Assembly (NCBI RefSeq): GCF_036884255.1
Contig: NZ_CP145605.1
Location: 1,860,001-1,924,000, forward strand
Length of the DNA: 64,000 nucleotides
Direction of reading: 5' to 3'
From: Paenibacillus tundrae
GTDB taxonomy: Bacteria; Bacillota; Bacilli; Paenibacillales; Paenibacillaceae
The notes under the pieces are model-generated. The model did not search any database. It saw only the letters and a program-made list of their open reading frames with translations, and was not told the DNA's origin. Below are positions 26,602 through 37,328 of the stretch, one piece after another. The position numbers and the translations under genes are program-made. How positions within the stretch are numbered: the first letter of the stretch is position 1; every line of letters begins with the position of its first letter.

Positions 26602-26614
26602 GAACTACACATTT

Positions 26615-27070
26615 TTAGTGTAATCCAATTCTTTTTTCCATTTCATAACAGCGGCTAATCATAATATAGCGAATCGTGCTATAGCCATTTTTTTGATAAA
26701 ATTGTAGACCTTTGATGTTTCCTTCATCGACCATAACCTTGGATCTTTTGCAGCCTCTTGATGCAGCGAATTGCTCGGCTTTGAGTAACAAGCTCTGTCC
26801 GTAGCGTTTTCGCTGCTCTTTCGTGGTAACAGCCATCATATCTACGTATAGAAGTTCACCATGCATAAGAAAATGGATGAATGCGACCGCTTCTTGGTCA
26901 GGCTCCGATGAGACAACAAAGGTCATGCCCCTGTTCATTCGCAGGGGTATTTCTTTGCGAATTTTATTGATTTCACTTTCACTCATATGAGAAAGGGGAA
27001 CAAGTTGAGAATCAATCAGTCTCATAATGGCAGTGTCATCCAGCTTAGATTTACGTTGCCGAATTACCAT
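26615..27070 (-). CDS. GNAT-family N-acetyltransferase
   Basis: 151 residues with the GNAT fold: beta-strand LLYVDMMAVTTKEQRKRYGQSLL, where R-K-R-Y-G-Q provides the acetyl-CoA phosphate loop (motif A, about 85-100), and the C-terminal NIKGLQFYQKNGYSTIRY (motif B). The acceptor is unknown. Start at 27070 with GAGGAGG 7 bases upstream. It is convergent with the Gly/Pro-rich gene, from which it is separated by only 13 bases, and divergent from the ilv T-box promoter. Confidence 0.85.
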   Translation of the reverse strand: MVIRQRKSKLDDTAIMRLIDSQLVPLSHMSESEINKIRKEIPLRMNRGMTFVVSSEPDQEAVAFIHFLMHGELLYVDMMAVTTKEQRKRYGQSLLLKAEQFAASRGCKRSKVMVDEGNIKGLQFYQKNGYSTIRYIMISRCYEMEKRIGLH

Positions 27071-27222
27071 AGGGAGCCTCCTCTCTTAACCAGTCATGCT
27101 GCTTGTGTATCCTATGCCTGGAGTAAGATAAAAGGTGACTGAATGAGAGTAGTAGGTTTGGGTTACATTAGTCATTGAAGATGAAAAGTGAATGCGTTTA
27201 AAATTTTTATCAAAAACAGGTA

Positions 27223-27252
27223 TTGACTTATCGCTCAGTAGAATCATATAAT
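27223..27252 (+). promoter_or_regulatory. Promoter of the ilv-leu operon
   Basis: TTGACT (27223-27228) and TATAAT (27247-27252), spacer 18. Predicted start near 27259, giving a leader of about 410 bases. Confidence 0.75.
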
Positions 27253-27258
27253 GTTCCT

Positions 27259-27625
27259 AACATTTAACGAGAATATTTCATCGGCTATGAAGAGGACGAA
27301 GTTTTAAGGGCTCTTTTGCTCAGAGAGTGGCTGGATCTGCTGAAACCACCACCATTATCCCTTATATACGAGCTCACCTCGGAGCTGTTTTCCTGAAAAG
27401 CATTGGATGTCACTCCAACTGGTTATTAGGGAAAATCGTATGTCTGCGTTACAGACAACAGGTATAGATAACGGATATGTCCGTTAGGACTATTGTTTTT
27501 TGTACCTGGTAAGGTCCGTTATTGCGAAATTTCGGACAAAGTTGGGTGGTACCACGGAAGCGACAACCTTTCGTCCCTCGCAAGCATGAACTTGTTTGCA
27601 GGGGATGGAAGGTTTTTTTTGTAAC
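27259..27625 (+). promoter_or_regulatory. T-box leader of the ilv-leu operon, probably leucine-specific
   Basis: The T-box core GGGTGGTACCACGG lies at 27544-27557 and is followed by the terminator hairpin (27565-27620, T8 run). Stem I contains the AGAGAG-type loop (near 27320). The likely specifier is CTC (27373-27375, followed by A), which is the leucine codon used by the Bacillus ilv-leu T-box. Uncharged tRNA-Leu binding would favour the antiterminator and transcription of ilvB onward. The T-box call is firm; the specifier is a reading by eye. Confidence 0.88.
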
Positions 27626-27668
27626 TTCTAATGTCAGAATGGTGTGAATTTCGAGAGGAGGATGACTA

Positions 27669-29420
27669 ATGGGTGCTCAAATTCCAGAAGTACGGTCAAC
27701 AGATGAATTACGTGAAAAATGGATGAAGCCGGAGGTCATTAGCGGTTCCGAGATTTTGCTGAGAAGCTTGTTGCTGGAAGGTGTAGATTGTGTCTTCGGT
27801 TACCCTGGGGGTGCAGTACTTTATATCTATGACGCAATGTATGGTTTCGAGGATTTCAAGCATGTATTAACTCGTCACGAACAAGGTGCCATTCATGCGG
27901 CTGACGGATATGCACGTGCGAGTGGTAAGGTAGGCGTATGTATCGCCACTTCCGGACCAGGAGCAACCAATCTGGTTACTGGAATCGCGACAGCGTATAT
28001 GGACTCCGTTCCTCTCGTTGTGATTACAGGTAACGTTGTCTCCAGCCTGATCGGCTCGGATGCTTTCCAAGAAGCAGACATCACGGGTATTACAATGCCA
28101 ATTACGAAACACAGTTACTTGGTAAAAGATGTTAAGGATCTACCACGTGTCATTCACGAGGCATTCCACATCGCTAATACAGGTCGTAAAGGCCCGGTTC
28201 TGATCGACATTCCGAAAGATGTATCTGCTAACAAAACATTGTTCGAGCCAAGTACTGAGCCAGTTGTGCTTAGAGGGTATAATCCTCGTACTGTACCGAA
28301 CAAACTGCAAGTTGATCGCTTGGCACAAGCCATTCAAGAGGCAGAGCGTCCAATGATTCTCGCAGGTGGTGGCGTTGTTTACTCTGGTGGACACGAAGCA
28401 CTCTTCGAATTCGTTGAGAAGACAGGTATTCCGATTACAACAACTTTGCTTGGCTTAGGCGCATTCCCAAGTGGACACGAATTGTGGACAGGGATGCCAG
28501 GTATGCATGGCACGTATACTTCGAATCTGGCTATTCAACAATCAGATTTGTTAATCAATATCGGAGCGCGTTTCGATGACCGGGTAACGGGTAAACTGGA
28601 CGGTTTTGCGCCACACGCCAAAATTGTACACATCGATATCGATCCAGCCGAAATTGGTAAAAACATTGCAACGGATATTCCAATTGTTGGTGATGTGAAG
28701 ACCGTGCTGGAAATTGCGAATAAAGAAGTGCAGCGTGCCGAGCGTGCCGATGCATGGAGAGATCAGATCAAGCAATGGAAACAAGAGAAGCCTTACAGCT
28801 ATACTGATTCCGATGAAGAATTGAAACCGCAATGGGTTGTAGAGTTGTTAAACGATACAACGAAAGGCGAGGCAATTGTAACGACGGATGTTGGACAGCA
28901 CCAGATGTGGGCAGCTCAATATTACAAATTCAATCAGCCGCGTTCTTGGGTAACTTCAGGTGGTTTGGGAACAATGGGCTTCGGATTCCCTTCAGCAATC
29001 GGTGCTCAAATGGCGAATCCAGACAGACTGGTTATCTCCATTAACGGTGATGGTGGTATGCAGATGTGTTCTCAAGAGCTTGCAATCTGTGCAATTAACA
29101 ACATTCCAGTGAAAATTGTTATTATTAACAACCAAGTACTGGGAATGGTACGTCAGTGGCAAGAAATCATCTATGAGAATCGCTATAGTCACATTGATTT
29201 GGCGGGCAGCCCTGATTTTGTTAAATTGGCAGAAGCCTACGGTGTTAAAGGTTTGCGCGCTACGAACAAGGAAGAAGCGGAGCGAGCTTGGCAAGAAGCA
29301 CTGGACACACCGGGACCAGTCGTTGTAGAGTTTGTTGTACGTAAGGAAGAAAACGTATATCCAATGGTTCCACAAGGAGCGACAATCGATCAAATGCTGA
29401 TGGGGGATGCTGAGAAATGA
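27669..29420 (+). CDS. ilvB: Acetolactate synthase, large (catalytic) subunit
   Basis: Thiamine diphosphate- and FAD-dependent enzyme condensing two pyruvates, or pyruvate and 2-oxobutyrate, in the first common step of Val, Leu and Ile synthesis. 583 residues. GYPGGAVLYIYDAM (about 44-57); catalytic Glu at about residue 71 in RHEQGAIHAADGYARA; the PP domain motif is NGDGGMQMCSQELAICAINNI near residue 460. Start at 27669 with GAGAGGAGG upstream. It overlaps ilvN by four bases. Confidence 0.97.
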   Translation: MGAQIPEVRSTDELREKWMKPEVISGSEILLRSLLLEGVDCVFGYPGGAVLYIYDAMYGFEDFKHVLTRHEQGAIHAADGYARASGKVGVCIATSGPGATNLVTGIATAYMDSVPLVVITGNVVSSLIGSDAFQEADITGITMPITKHSYLVKDVKDLPRVIHEAFHIANTGRKGPVLIDIPKDVSANKTLFEPSTEPVVLRGYNPRTVPNKLQVDRLAQAIQEAERPMILAGGGVVYSGGHEALFEFVEKTGIPITTTLLGLGAFPSGHELWTGMPGMHGTYTSNLAIQQSDLLINIGARFDDRVTGKLDGFAPHAKIVHIDIDPAEIGKNIATDIPIVGDVKTVLEIANKEVQRAERADAWRDQIKQWKQEKPYSYTDSDEELKPQWVVELLNDTTKGEAIVTTDVGQHQMWAAQYYKFNQPRSWVTSGGLGTMGFGFPSAIGAQMANPDRLVISINGDGGMQMCSQELAICAINNIPVKIVIINNQVLGMVRQWQEIIYENRYSHIDLAGSPDFVKLAEAYGVKGLRATNKEEAERAWQEALDTPGPVVVEFVVRKEENVYPMVPQGATIDQMLMGDAEK

Positions 29421-29899
29421 TTAGACATACAATTTCGATTTTGGTCAACGATCAGCCGGGCGTCCTTCAGCGGGTATCGGGTTTGTTCGGTCGACGCGGT
29501 TACAACATTGAGAGTATTACGGTGGGTCAATCGGAAGAGCCGGGTTTGTCCCGGATGGTCATTGTCACCATCGGTGATGATAAAACATTGGAACAAATTG
29601 AGAAACAATTGTACAAAATCATTGATGTCATCAAAGTTGTCGATTTCAGTTTGAAACCTATGGTTGCTCGTGAGCTTGCATTAATTAAGGTAAAAGCAGA
29701 ACCTTCCGAACGACCGGAGATTATGGGTGTTGTTGAGACCTTTAGAGCAGCTGTTGTCGATATCGGACCTGGTAGCCTGATGGTACAGGTTGTAGGAGAT
29801 ACGGACAAAATTGATGCTATGATAGAGTTACTCAAACCATACGGTATTCGCGAACTCTCTCGCACAGGTGTAACGGCATTGGTAAGAGGAAACGCATAA
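29417..29899 (+). CDS. ilvN: Acetolactate synthase, small (regulatory) subunit
   Basis: 160-residue regulatory subunit that raises activity and provides valine feedback inhibition. N-terminal ACT domain: HTISILVNDQPGVLQRVSGLF, with GYNIESITVGQSEEPG. The C-terminal dimer domain includes ALIKVKAEPSERPEI. The ATGA overlap with ilvB means coupled translation. The symbol ilvH is also used in Bacillus. Confidence 0.96.
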   Translation: MIRHTISILVNDQPGVLQRVSGLFGRRGYNIESITVGQSEEPGLSRMVIVTIGDDKTLEQIEKQLYKIIDVIKVVDFSLKPMVARELALIKVKAEPSERPEIMGVVETFRAAVVDIGPGSLMVQVVGDTDKIDAMIELLKPYGIRELSRTGVTALVRGNA

Positions 29900-29997
29900 A
29901 TCATTATGAATTTTTTTTGAAAATGTAGAGCAACACGAAATTTGGCACTGCCTGCAATTTAACATTTTAGTGATGTAACGCTTGAAAAGAGAAATAC

Positions 29998-31127
<1,130 letters not shown>

Positions 31128-31159
31128 GCATCTCGTTTAAGGAATTATAGCAATTCACA

Positions 31160-31200
31160 GTTTCAACTGGAGATAGCGGCCGTGCTTATGCGTGAGCCGC
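31160..31200 (+). other. Hairpin between ilvC and leuA
   Basis: ATAGCGGC and GCCGCTAT form an 8-bp stem around a 15-base loop, with a neighbouring small CAGTT/AACTG hairpin on the left. No T run. Possibly an mRNA stability or processing element in the long ilv-leu transcript. Confidence 0.4.
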
Positions 31201-31310
31201 TATTACTGGTTTAAAGAGGTAAGAGGTAGGTAATTGTTGTCGTCTATGAAGGACGGTAATGAAATGAACCTCATTGCCTGAATAATAATCAAGTCAAGGA
31301 GGTGCGAAGC

Positions 31311-32852
31311 GTGCGTAAAATCTATGTATTTGACACAACGCTGCGTGATGGAGAACAATCTCCGGGAGTTAACCTAAACACTCGTGAAAAGGTAGAGATT
31401 GCACACCAGCTGGAACGGCTTGGTATTGACCGGATGGAAGCAGGTTTTCCAGCGGCTTCTCCAGGGGATCTGGCAGCAGTGAATGCGGTAGCCAAAGCGG
31501 TGAAAAATATTACAGTAATTGGCCTTTCTCGTTCGAGAGAACAAGATATTGATGCTGTAAAAGAAGCGCTGAAAGGTGCACAGGATCCGTGTATTCACGT
31601 CTTCTTGGCGACGTCACCGATTCACCGTCAACATAAACTGCGTATGGACAAAGCGCAGGTGCTTGATACGGCTCGTTCTGCAATTCGTTATGCGAAGAAA
31701 ACGTTCTCTAAAATCGAATTCTCTCTGGAGGATGCAGGGCGTACAGAGTACGATTTCCTTGTAGAAATGGTGAATATGGCAGTTGAGGAAGGCGCATCCG
31801 TTGTTAATATTCCAGATACAGTCGGTTATCTGAGCCCTTATGAGTACGGTAACATTTTCAAACATCTCAAAGAGAATGTACATGGGATTGAAAAAGTACA
31901 GCTAAGTGCTCATTGCCACAATGACCTGGGAATGGCTGCAGCCAATACGCTTGCTGCGATCCTGAATGGTGCTGACCAGATTGAAGGAACAATTAACGGA
32001 ATCGGTGAACGTGCGGGCAATACAGCAATCGAAGAGATTGCGATGGCACTGGAGACTCGACAAGAGTTTTTCCAAGCCAAAACATCACTTCAACTGTCTG
32101 AAATTGCACGGACTAGTCGTCTCGTGAGCCGCTTGACGGGTATGGTTGTGCCTGGAAATAAAGCGATTGTTGGTGCTAATGCATTCGCACATGAATCCGG
32201 AATCCACCAGGATGGCATGTTGAAAGAGAAAACTACGTATGAGATTATGACACCAGAGACCATTGGTCTCAAGGAAAGTAAACTTGTACTGGGTAAACAT
32301 TCCGGACGTCATGCATTCCGTGAACGTTTGATCGAGCTAGGCTATGAGTTGGAGGAAGAAGCGCTGAATCGCGCATTTGGCCAATTCAAAGATCTGGCAG
32401 ATAAGAAAAAAGAAGTTACGGATGAAGATCTACTGGCTCTGATTGAAGAGAAATTGCAGGATGCACCTGAGGTGTATAAACTGGAATCCATCTTTGTAAC
32501 ATACGGGGATGAATCTGTTCCGACAGCGAAAGTTCGCATCACAACCCTCGACGGTAAGACGATCGAACAGCAGGCTGAAGGAAATGGATCTGTGGATGCG
32601 ATCTACAATGCTATTGACCTGGTTAGTGGGGAAGAGGTAACTTTATCCGATTATTCGATCAAATCCGTTACACATGGTAAGGATGCATTGGGTGAAGTTC
32701 ATGTTGTTCTTACCCAAAATGAAGTGTCTGTACAGGGACGTGGGGTAAGCACTGACATTTTGGGTGCAAGTGCGCGTGCCTATGTCGATGGTGTGAACCA
32801 ATTGATCGAGAAACGAAAAACATACACGAACCGAGTAAATGTGAATCTGTAA
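31311..32852 (+). CDS. leuA: 2-Isopropylmalate synthase
   Basis: First dedicated enzyme of leucine synthesis: acetyl-CoA plus 2-oxoisovalerate. 513 residues. The DRE-TIM barrel starts [16 protein letters not shown], with the metal ligands in [11 protein letters not shown] (about 200-210) and [10 protein letters not shown]-terminal LeuA allosteric domain (about 385-513) gives leucine feedback. Start GTG at 31311, with AAGGAGGTG 6 bases upstream; the GTG at 31302 lies within that ribosome site. Last gene of the ilvBNC-leuA run, followed by a strong terminator. Confidence 0.96.
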   Translation: MRKIYVFDTTLRDGEQSPGVNLNTREKVEIAHQLERLGIDRMEAGFPAASPGDLAAVNAVAKAVKNITVIGLSRSREQDIDAVKEALKGAQDPCIHVFLATSPIHRQHKLRMDKAQVLDTARSAIRYAKKTFSKIEFSLEDAGRTEYDFLVEMVNMAVEEGASVVNIPDTVGYLSPYEYGNIFKHLKENVHGIEKVQLSAHCHNDLGMAAANTLAAILNGADQIEGTINGIGERAGNTAIEEIAMALETRQEFFQAKTSLQLSEIARTSRLVSRLTGMVVPGNKAIVGANAFAHESGIHQDGMLKEKTTYEIMTPETIGLKESKLVLGKHSGRHAFRERLIELGYELEEEALNRAFGQFKDLADKKKEVTDEDLLALIEEKLQDAPEVYKLESIFVTYGDESVPTAKVRITTLDGKTIEQQAEGNGSVDAIYNAIDLVSGEEVTLSDYSIKSVTHGKDALGEVHVVLTQNEVSVQGRGVSTDILGASARAYVDGVNQLIEKRKTYTNRVNVNL

Positions 32853-32944
32853 TATATTTGTGCAGCCAGCATTGAGTAAAATCGCTATGAAATGTATGGG
32901 CGGCTAAAGTGCAGTCACAGAGAATCATAAGTTGGTGAAACCAG

Positions 32945-32986
32945 AAAAGTCTGACCTCCTTACTGTTACAAGGGTCAGACTTTTTG
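32945..32986 (+). terminator. Terminator after leuA
   Basis: Perfect 12-bp inverted repeat AAAAGTCTGACC (32945-32956) with GGTCAGACTTTT (32973-32984). Because A and T tracts flank both sides it can serve both leuA and the convergent aldo/keto reductase. Confidence 0.9.
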
Positions 32987-33078
32987 GCTATCCTATAATT
33001 CTATCTCACATCATAAATAAGATGGTACAACTGCTGGTTCATTCAGGTATGAAGTACGATATCAGTTTCATTCAGATA

Positions 33079-34059
33079 TTACCACGCATAAGCGTTCGGG
33101 GCATGTCCACCAGGGCCTGGGAAAATCTCATCTAAGCGCTTAAGAACTTCCTCATCTAACGTAACTTCCAGACATTTGAGCGAAGTCTCAAACTGCTCTA
33201 GTGTACGTGGGCCGATAATAGGTGCTGTAACTGCTGGATTCGCAGCTACCCAAGCAAGGGCTACTGTATCTTGTGGCTCACCAAGTTCACGACACAACGC
33301 CGCAAATTGCTCAAGTTGGGATTGCTGACGTTCGATCCGTTCAGAGATTCCGCCACTACGCGTTCCTTCAAGCTTCTGGAGAGCGTTACGTCCGAGCAAT
33401 CCACCATCCAGCGGACTCCATGGAATGACCCCTAAGCCTAATTCTTTAGCGGCTGGAAGAACCTCGAGCTCAGGTAAACGACAATTGAGGCTATACTTAT
33501 GCTGTTCAGAAACGAGACCAAGGAAATGGCGGTTTTTAGCTTCACTCTGTGCAATGGCAATCTGCCAAGCCGCAAAGTTACTTGAACCTACATAGCCAAT
33601 TTTCCCCTGATGCACGGCGTTCTCAAACGCATGCCATAGCTCGTCCCAGGTAACAACAGGATCAACATGGTGCATTTGATACAGTTCAATGTGATCTGTT
33701 TGCAGGCGGCGCAGGGAACCTTCCAGATGACGTCTAATTTTATATGCGGATAGCCCAGCCTCATTGTTGGGACCATCGTTCTCATCATGCATGGAGCCGT
33801 AGACTTTGGTTGCAAGTACAACCTTCTCACGTCTGCCGCCACCTTGGCTGAACCAACGGCCAATAATCTCTTCTGTCAGACCCGAATTCTCACGCCAGCC
33901 ATAAATGTTAGCGGTATCAAAAAAATTCACTCCTGCATCCAGCGCGGCATCCATAATGCGAAAGGCTTCTTTCTCGTCTGTGATGGGTCCAAAATTCATG
34001 GTACCGAGACAAATGCGACTAACCTTGAGACCGGATTTACCCAAATACGAATATTGCAT
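33079..34059 (-). CDS. Aldo/keto reductase
   Basis: NADPH-dependent reductase of the AKR superfamily (YajO/YhdN/Tas-like group), 326 residues. Catalytic tetrad: D and Y in FFDTANIYG (about 46-54), K in VVLATKVYG (about 84), and H in YQMHHVDP (about 126). The cofactor-binding end has GPRTLEQFETSLKCLE. Start at 34059 with CAGGAGGG 8 bases upstream. It lies on the opposite strand between leuA and leuB and so splits the leucine genes. The natural substrate is unknown. Confidence 0.92.
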   Translation of the reverse strand: MQYSYLGKSGLKVSRICLGTMNFGPITDEKEAFRIMDAALDAGVNFFDTANIYGWRENSGLTEEIIGRWFSQGGGRREKVVLATKVYGSMHDENDGPNNEAGLSAYKIRRHLEGSLRRLQTDHIELYQMHHVDPVVTWDELWHAFENAVHQGKIGYVGSSNFAAWQIAIAQSEAKNRHFLGLVSEQHKYSLNCRLPELEVLPAAKELGLGVIPWSPLDGGLLGRNALQKLEGTRSGGISERIERQQSQLEQFAALCRELGEPQDTVALAWVAANPAVTAPIIGPRTLEQFETSLKCLEVTLDEEVLKRLDEIFPGPGGHAPNAYAW

Positions 34060-34293
34060 GGTGAATATCCCTCCTGCGTACCTGATTTGAATTCAGCTAT
34101 ATTTTACCTTATGGAGAGAAGCGGAACAACTTATATACGTTAAGATTGGACTGCTTATAGGTAAAATCTATTAAAGTCATAGATTGTATATCTTGGTCAA
34201 ATGACCTCAAAATATGATACAAAAGAGAGAGTTAATATGAGAGCGTTACTTCGTGAATAGTTATAATGAATCGATACAAGGAGTGGACAACCC

Positions 34294-35379
34294 ATGGCAG
34301 AAGTGAAAAAAATTGCAGTCATTGCTGGAGATGGAATCGGACCAGAAGTCGTAGCTGAGGCTGAAAAAGTACTTAAACGCACAGAGGAAGTATTCGGTTA
34401 TCGTTTTGAAACAGAACATGCTTTATTTGGCGGAATTGCCATTGATGAGAAGGGTACACCGCTTCCTGAAGAAACGTTGACGGTATGTAAAAGTGCTGAC
34501 GCAGTACTGCTTGGAGCTGTAGGCGGTCCTAAATGGGATAATAATAGCAAGGAGTTGCGTCCTGAAACGGGTCTGCTTGGTATTCGTAAAGCACTTGGGC
34601 TTTTCTCCAATCTACGCCCGGCAGTTGTATTTGATTGCTTGAAAGACGCATCTACACTGAAACCGGAAGTGCTGGAAGGTACGGATCTCATGGTTGTACG
34701 GGAGCTGACTGGCGGAATTTATTTCGGCGAGAAATTCAGACGTGAAGGCTCACAAGGGGAAGAAGCTGTAGACACTTGCGTATATAATGTAACGGAAGTG
34801 GAGCGCATCGTTCGTCAAGCATTCGAAATTGCTCAAGGCCGTCGCAAAAAACTCGCTTCCGTAGACAAAGCGAACGTACTGGAAACATCCCGCCTCTGGC
34901 GTGAGGTCGTTAACCGGGTAGCACCGGATTATCCGGACGTTGAAGTGGAACATGTACTTGTTGACAACTGTGCAATGCAGTTGCTCCGTCGCCCAGCTAG
35001 CTTTGACGTGATTGTAACGGAAAATATGTTTGGCGATATTTTGAGTGATGAAGCAGCAATGCTGACAGGCTCGATCGGTATGCTCGCATCTGCATCTCTT
35101 GGAGAAGGCAGCTTTGGTCTGTATGAACCGGTACACGGTTCTGCACCGGATATTGCGGGTCAAGGTTTGGCGAATCCAATTGCAACGATTCTATCACTTG
35201 CTCTGATGTTCCGTACAACCTTTGGATATGCTGAAGGAGCAGACGCGATTGAAGCAGCTGTATCGAATGTGCTGAACGCAGGACATCGTACTAGCGATAT
35301 TGCTGTAGATAAGAGCACAGCGATCAGTACAACGGAGATGGGCGACTTGATCGTCGCAGCGATCCAGAAACAGGCGTAA
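34294..35379 (+). CDS. leuB: 3-Isopropylmalate dehydrogenase
   Basis: NAD-dependent oxidative decarboxylation of 3-isopropylmalate in leucine synthesis. 361 residues. Opening [19 protein letters not shown]; substrate arginines in the NLRPA and [10 protein letters not shown] region; metal and NAD site in [23 protein letters not shown]-terminal [15 protein letters not shown]. Start at 34294 with CAAGGAG 9 bases upstream. It stands alone between the aldo/keto reductase and a terminator; leuC and leuD are not in the window. Its promoter was not identified with confidence in the 234-base gap upstream. Confidence 0.97.
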   Translation: MAEVKKIAVIAGDGIGPEVVAEAEKVLKRTEEVFGYRFETEHALFGGIAIDEKGTPLPEETLTVCKSADAVLLGAVGGPKWDNNSKELRPETGLLGIRKALGLFSNLRPAVVFDCLKDASTLKPEVLEGTDLMVVRELTGGIYFGEKFRREGSQGEEAVDTCVYNVTEVERIVRQAFEIAQGRRKKLASVDKANVLETSRLWREVVNRVAPDYPDVEVEHVLVDNCAMQLLRRPASFDVIVTENMFGDILSDEAAMLTGSIGMLASASLGEGSFGLYEPVHGSAPDIAGQGLANPIATILSLALMFRTTFGYAEGADAIEAAVSNVLNAGHRTSDIAVDKSTAISTTEMGDLIVAAIQKQA

Positions 35380-35395
35380 TTATACGAGCAACATG

Positions 35396-35442
35396 ACAGC
35401 CCTTTGTCTTCTATTATGGAAGATACAGAGGGCTGTTCCTTT
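35396..35442 (+). terminator. Terminator of leuB
   Basis: ACAGCCCT (35396-35403) pairs with AGGGCTGT (35429-35436) around an inner loop that forms a further CTTC/GAAG stem; a short T-rich tail follows. Confidence 0.7.
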
Positions 35443-35447
35443 ATGAC

Positions 35448-35492
35448 GTTGTTCAAAAGGTTCACTTTTGATTACGAAGGATGCCTGACGGC
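35448..35492 (-). repeat. Intergenic repeat family, copy 1 (inverted, partial)
   Basis: 45 bases match the reverse complement of 50255-50299 at 40 of 45 positions. The outer end is GTTGTTCAAA, the terminal motif shared by all three copies in this window. Sequence beyond 35492 diverges. Confidence 0.75.
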
Positions 35493-35544
35493 GTTCGTAC
35501 TTATTGAACACGCTCATTGAGATTTTGGCACGAAAAATCCTTAT

Positions 35545-35559
35545 TTATAATAATTATAA
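35545..35559. promoter_or_regulatory. Perfect PerR box upstream of the peroxiredoxin gene
   Basis: TTATAATAATTATAA agrees at all 15 positions with the PerR consensus TTATAATNATTATAA. It lies 20 bases upstream of the -35 hexamer TTGACT (35579-35584). In Bacillus, PerR with Fe releases such sites on H2O2 oxidation, inducing peroxide defence genes. Confidence 0.8.
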
Positions 35560-35578
35560 AAAAATAACGTTTATAATC

Positions 35579-35607
35579 TTGACTTTGAGAAGTCCGGATG
35601 ATAACAT
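35579..35607 (+). promoter_or_regulatory. Promoter of the peroxiredoxin gene
   Basis: TTGACT (35579-35584) and TAACAT (35602-35607) with a 17-base spacer. A TATAAT at 35572-35577, overlapping the region just upstream, could be a second -10. A palindrome TACTTG-TTAT-CAAGTA follows at 35616-35631, near the predicted start of transcription. Confidence 0.6.
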
Positions 35608-35730
35608 TTTACTTGTACTTGTTATCAAGTATCAAATTCATTTAATGACAGGAGAGACGCTTGCGTTTCTACCTGATGATGAGCAATCCATATGGATGCT
35701 TACATAATCCCAAAGGAGGAATTTTTAGTT

Positions 35731-36270
35731 ATGGCAGAACGTTTGGTTGGTAGACCAGCACCAGATTTCGCAATGGAAACAGTATCAGGAGACGGACAAG
35801 ATTTCGGTTCCGTGAAGCTGTCCGATTACCGTGGCAAATGGCTCGTATTCTTCTTTTATCCTTTGGACTTCACATTTGTGTGCCCAACTGAAATTACAGC
35901 TTTGAGCGTTGCTGCAGAGCAATTCAAAGCTTTGGATACTGAAATCCTCGGCGTGAGCGTGGACTCTGTACACAGCCACAAAGCTTGGATCAACACACCT
36001 GTAGACAGCAATGGTCTGGGTCAATTGAACTTCCCGCTCGCTTCTGATATCACGAAGCAAGTGGCTAAAGATTACGGCGTTCTGATCGAAGAAGAAGGCG
36101 TTGCATTGCGCGGCTTGTTCATCATCGATCCAGAAGGCGAATTGAAATACCAAGTAGTTAACCACAATGATGTAGGCCGTAGTGTTGAAGAAACACTTCG
36201 TGTACTGCAAGCACTGCAATCCGGCGGATTGTGTGCAATGAACTGGAAACCAGGCGACAACAACCTGTAA
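35731..36270 (+). CDS. 2-Cys peroxiredoxin (AhpC/Prx family)
   Basis: Thiol peroxidase reducing H2O2 and organic peroxides. 179 residues. Peroxidatic Cys in FTFVCPTEI (about residue 49), resolving Cys in GGLCAMNW near the C-terminus (about 168); the conserved Arg is in LRGLFIIDPEG. This is a typical 2-Cys AhpC/Prx1-type enzyme. Start at 35731, with AAAGGAGGA 10 bases upstream; an earlier ATG at 35692 precedes that site and is rejected. No ahpF follows, so thioredoxin may be the reductant (inference). Its upstream region carries a perfect PerR box. A terminator follows the gene. Confidence 0.93.
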   Translation: MAERLVGRPAPDFAMETVSGDGQDFGSVKLSDYRGKWLVFFFYPLDFTFVCPTEITALSVAAEQFKALDTEILGVSVDSVHSHKAWINTPVDSNGLGQLNFPLASDITKQVAKDYGVLIEEEGVALRGLFIIDPEGELKYQVVNHNDVGRSVEETLRVLQALQSGGLCAMNWKPGDNNL

Positions 36271-36299
36271 GCCAGAATTAACTTGAACGCATCAGGTTC

Positions 36300-36333
36300 A
36301 AGCCCTCATCCCACACGGGATTGAGGGCTTTTT
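36300..36333 (+). terminator. Terminator of the peroxiredoxin gene
   Basis: AAGCCCTCATCCC pairs with GGGATTGAGGGCTT (one bulge) followed by T5. Confidence 0.85.
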
Positions 36334-36629
36334 GCACCCTTTTTCCCGGATCGAAAAAGGAGTTGTCCAAAGATGTTTAGATTCGCATGGAAACGTGTTA
36401 ATGATGTATTATAAGAATGATAGTATTTTATCCTCGTGAAAGAGGAATTGAAGGGCATAAAGGCGAATAGGGTATGGAAACCCGGTAAATTATCCGGTAT
36501 GATTGCTCTCATATAATGAAGCATATGAAATCCGTTGGAACTATTCCCTTTTCGGTAAGTGCTACAGGTGTACGGGATGTGATTTTCACACTATTGAATC
36601 CCGACACGTAATAAGGAGGGTGAACAAAA
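36334..36629. other. Intergenic region without a recognised gene
   Basis: Contains a possible -10 (TATAAT near 36513) and a 12-codon frame with a fair ribosome site near 36373 that I do not consider a gene. Nothing else seen. Confidence 0.4.
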
Positions 36630-37046
36630 ATGAGTTACTGTTGTGGGGCAAGTATGGTGGGAACAAAGGGCACGCTGAAGCATTACCGCACCCAGGTTCA
36701 TAATGTTCCCCTGCTGTTTTGTCCGGTATGCCACCGGGTCGAGGTACATTACAAAGTCGAAAATGAATATGAAATTCTTGCTGAGTATGCACATGGAGAT
36801 GGTGCTTCAGAGATTGATTTTCAAGACTATGTCACAGAAGACGAAGATGCTATCTTTGAAAATTGTGTAAACCGCGAAAGCGAAGATGCCATGGTCATTG
36901 TGCAACGCCAGATTGATATGTCGCTCGATCTGCTTCGACTTGCGAAGGAAATGAAGGATGAGAAATGGGAAAGTGAGCTCAAGCGTCGATTAGCCGTGAT
37001 GAGTCAGCGCAGACTCAAAATCCAGCATAATAAAAGTGGCTTATAA
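36630..37046 (+). CDS. Cys-rich hypothetical protein with a possible zinc knuckle
   Basis: 138 residues. The N-terminal third has four cysteines: a C-C pair at about residues 4-5 and C-P-V-C at about 31-34, a YgiT/MqsA-like zinc-binding arrangement. The middle is acidic (SEIDFQDYVTEDEDAIFEN). The C-terminal 50 residues are helical and amphipathic (SLDLLRLAKEMKDEKWESEL). I do not recognise a functional family. Start at 36630 with AAGGAGGG 8 bases upstream. No operon partner; a terminator lies 240 bases downstream. Confidence 0.8.
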   Translation: MSYCCGASMVGTKGTLKHYRTQVHNVPLLFCPVCHRVEVHYKVENEYEILAEYAHGDGASEIDFQDYVTEDEDAIFENCVNRESEDAMVIVQRQIDMSLDLLRLAKEMKDEKWESELKRRLAVMSQRRLKIQHNKSGL

Positions 37047-37282
37047 ATCTTTTTGACGCATATGCTATCGCCTGAAATCCATGACATGTTGAATCAGATT
37101 GATACCGAGAAGCCGCTGCGAATCCAATATGAGATTTCTCGAACGACGTCTATAAGAAATATAAGAAAAAAGTCTATCGTCGTACCTTCACAGAAGACTG
37201 ACGGCAATAGTTGTAGTTTTTCTAGCGATAATTGAATGGTTCAGCTCCGCTGAAAACTTATACATTCTTTTTATCTTAAAAT
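37047..37282. other. Intergenic stretch, no convincing gene
   Basis: A 60-codon frame starts at 37053 without a ribosome site and with no recognisable similarity; its last third is low in coding character. Left unannotated. Confidence 0.4.
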
Positions 37283-37328
37283 AAACGAAGCTTTTTCGCT
37301 ATGCTTGCGAATCAGCTTCGTTTTTGTG
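37283..37328 (+). terminator. Rho-independent terminator
   Basis: AAACGAAGCT (37283-37292) and AGCTTCGTTT (37314-37323) form a 10-bp stem; T5 follows. Ends the 138-residue protein's transcript. Confidence 0.8.

Noticed and set aside
29908..29924. Possible CodY box near the end of ilvN
   Set aside because: Only about 11 of 15 positions agree with AATTTTCWGAAAATT, below what is usually accepted; lies in an AT-rich run.
37053..37235. 60-codon frame after the Cys-rich protein
   Set aside because: No ribosome site, no recognisable motif, ends in a low-complexity Ser-rich tail.
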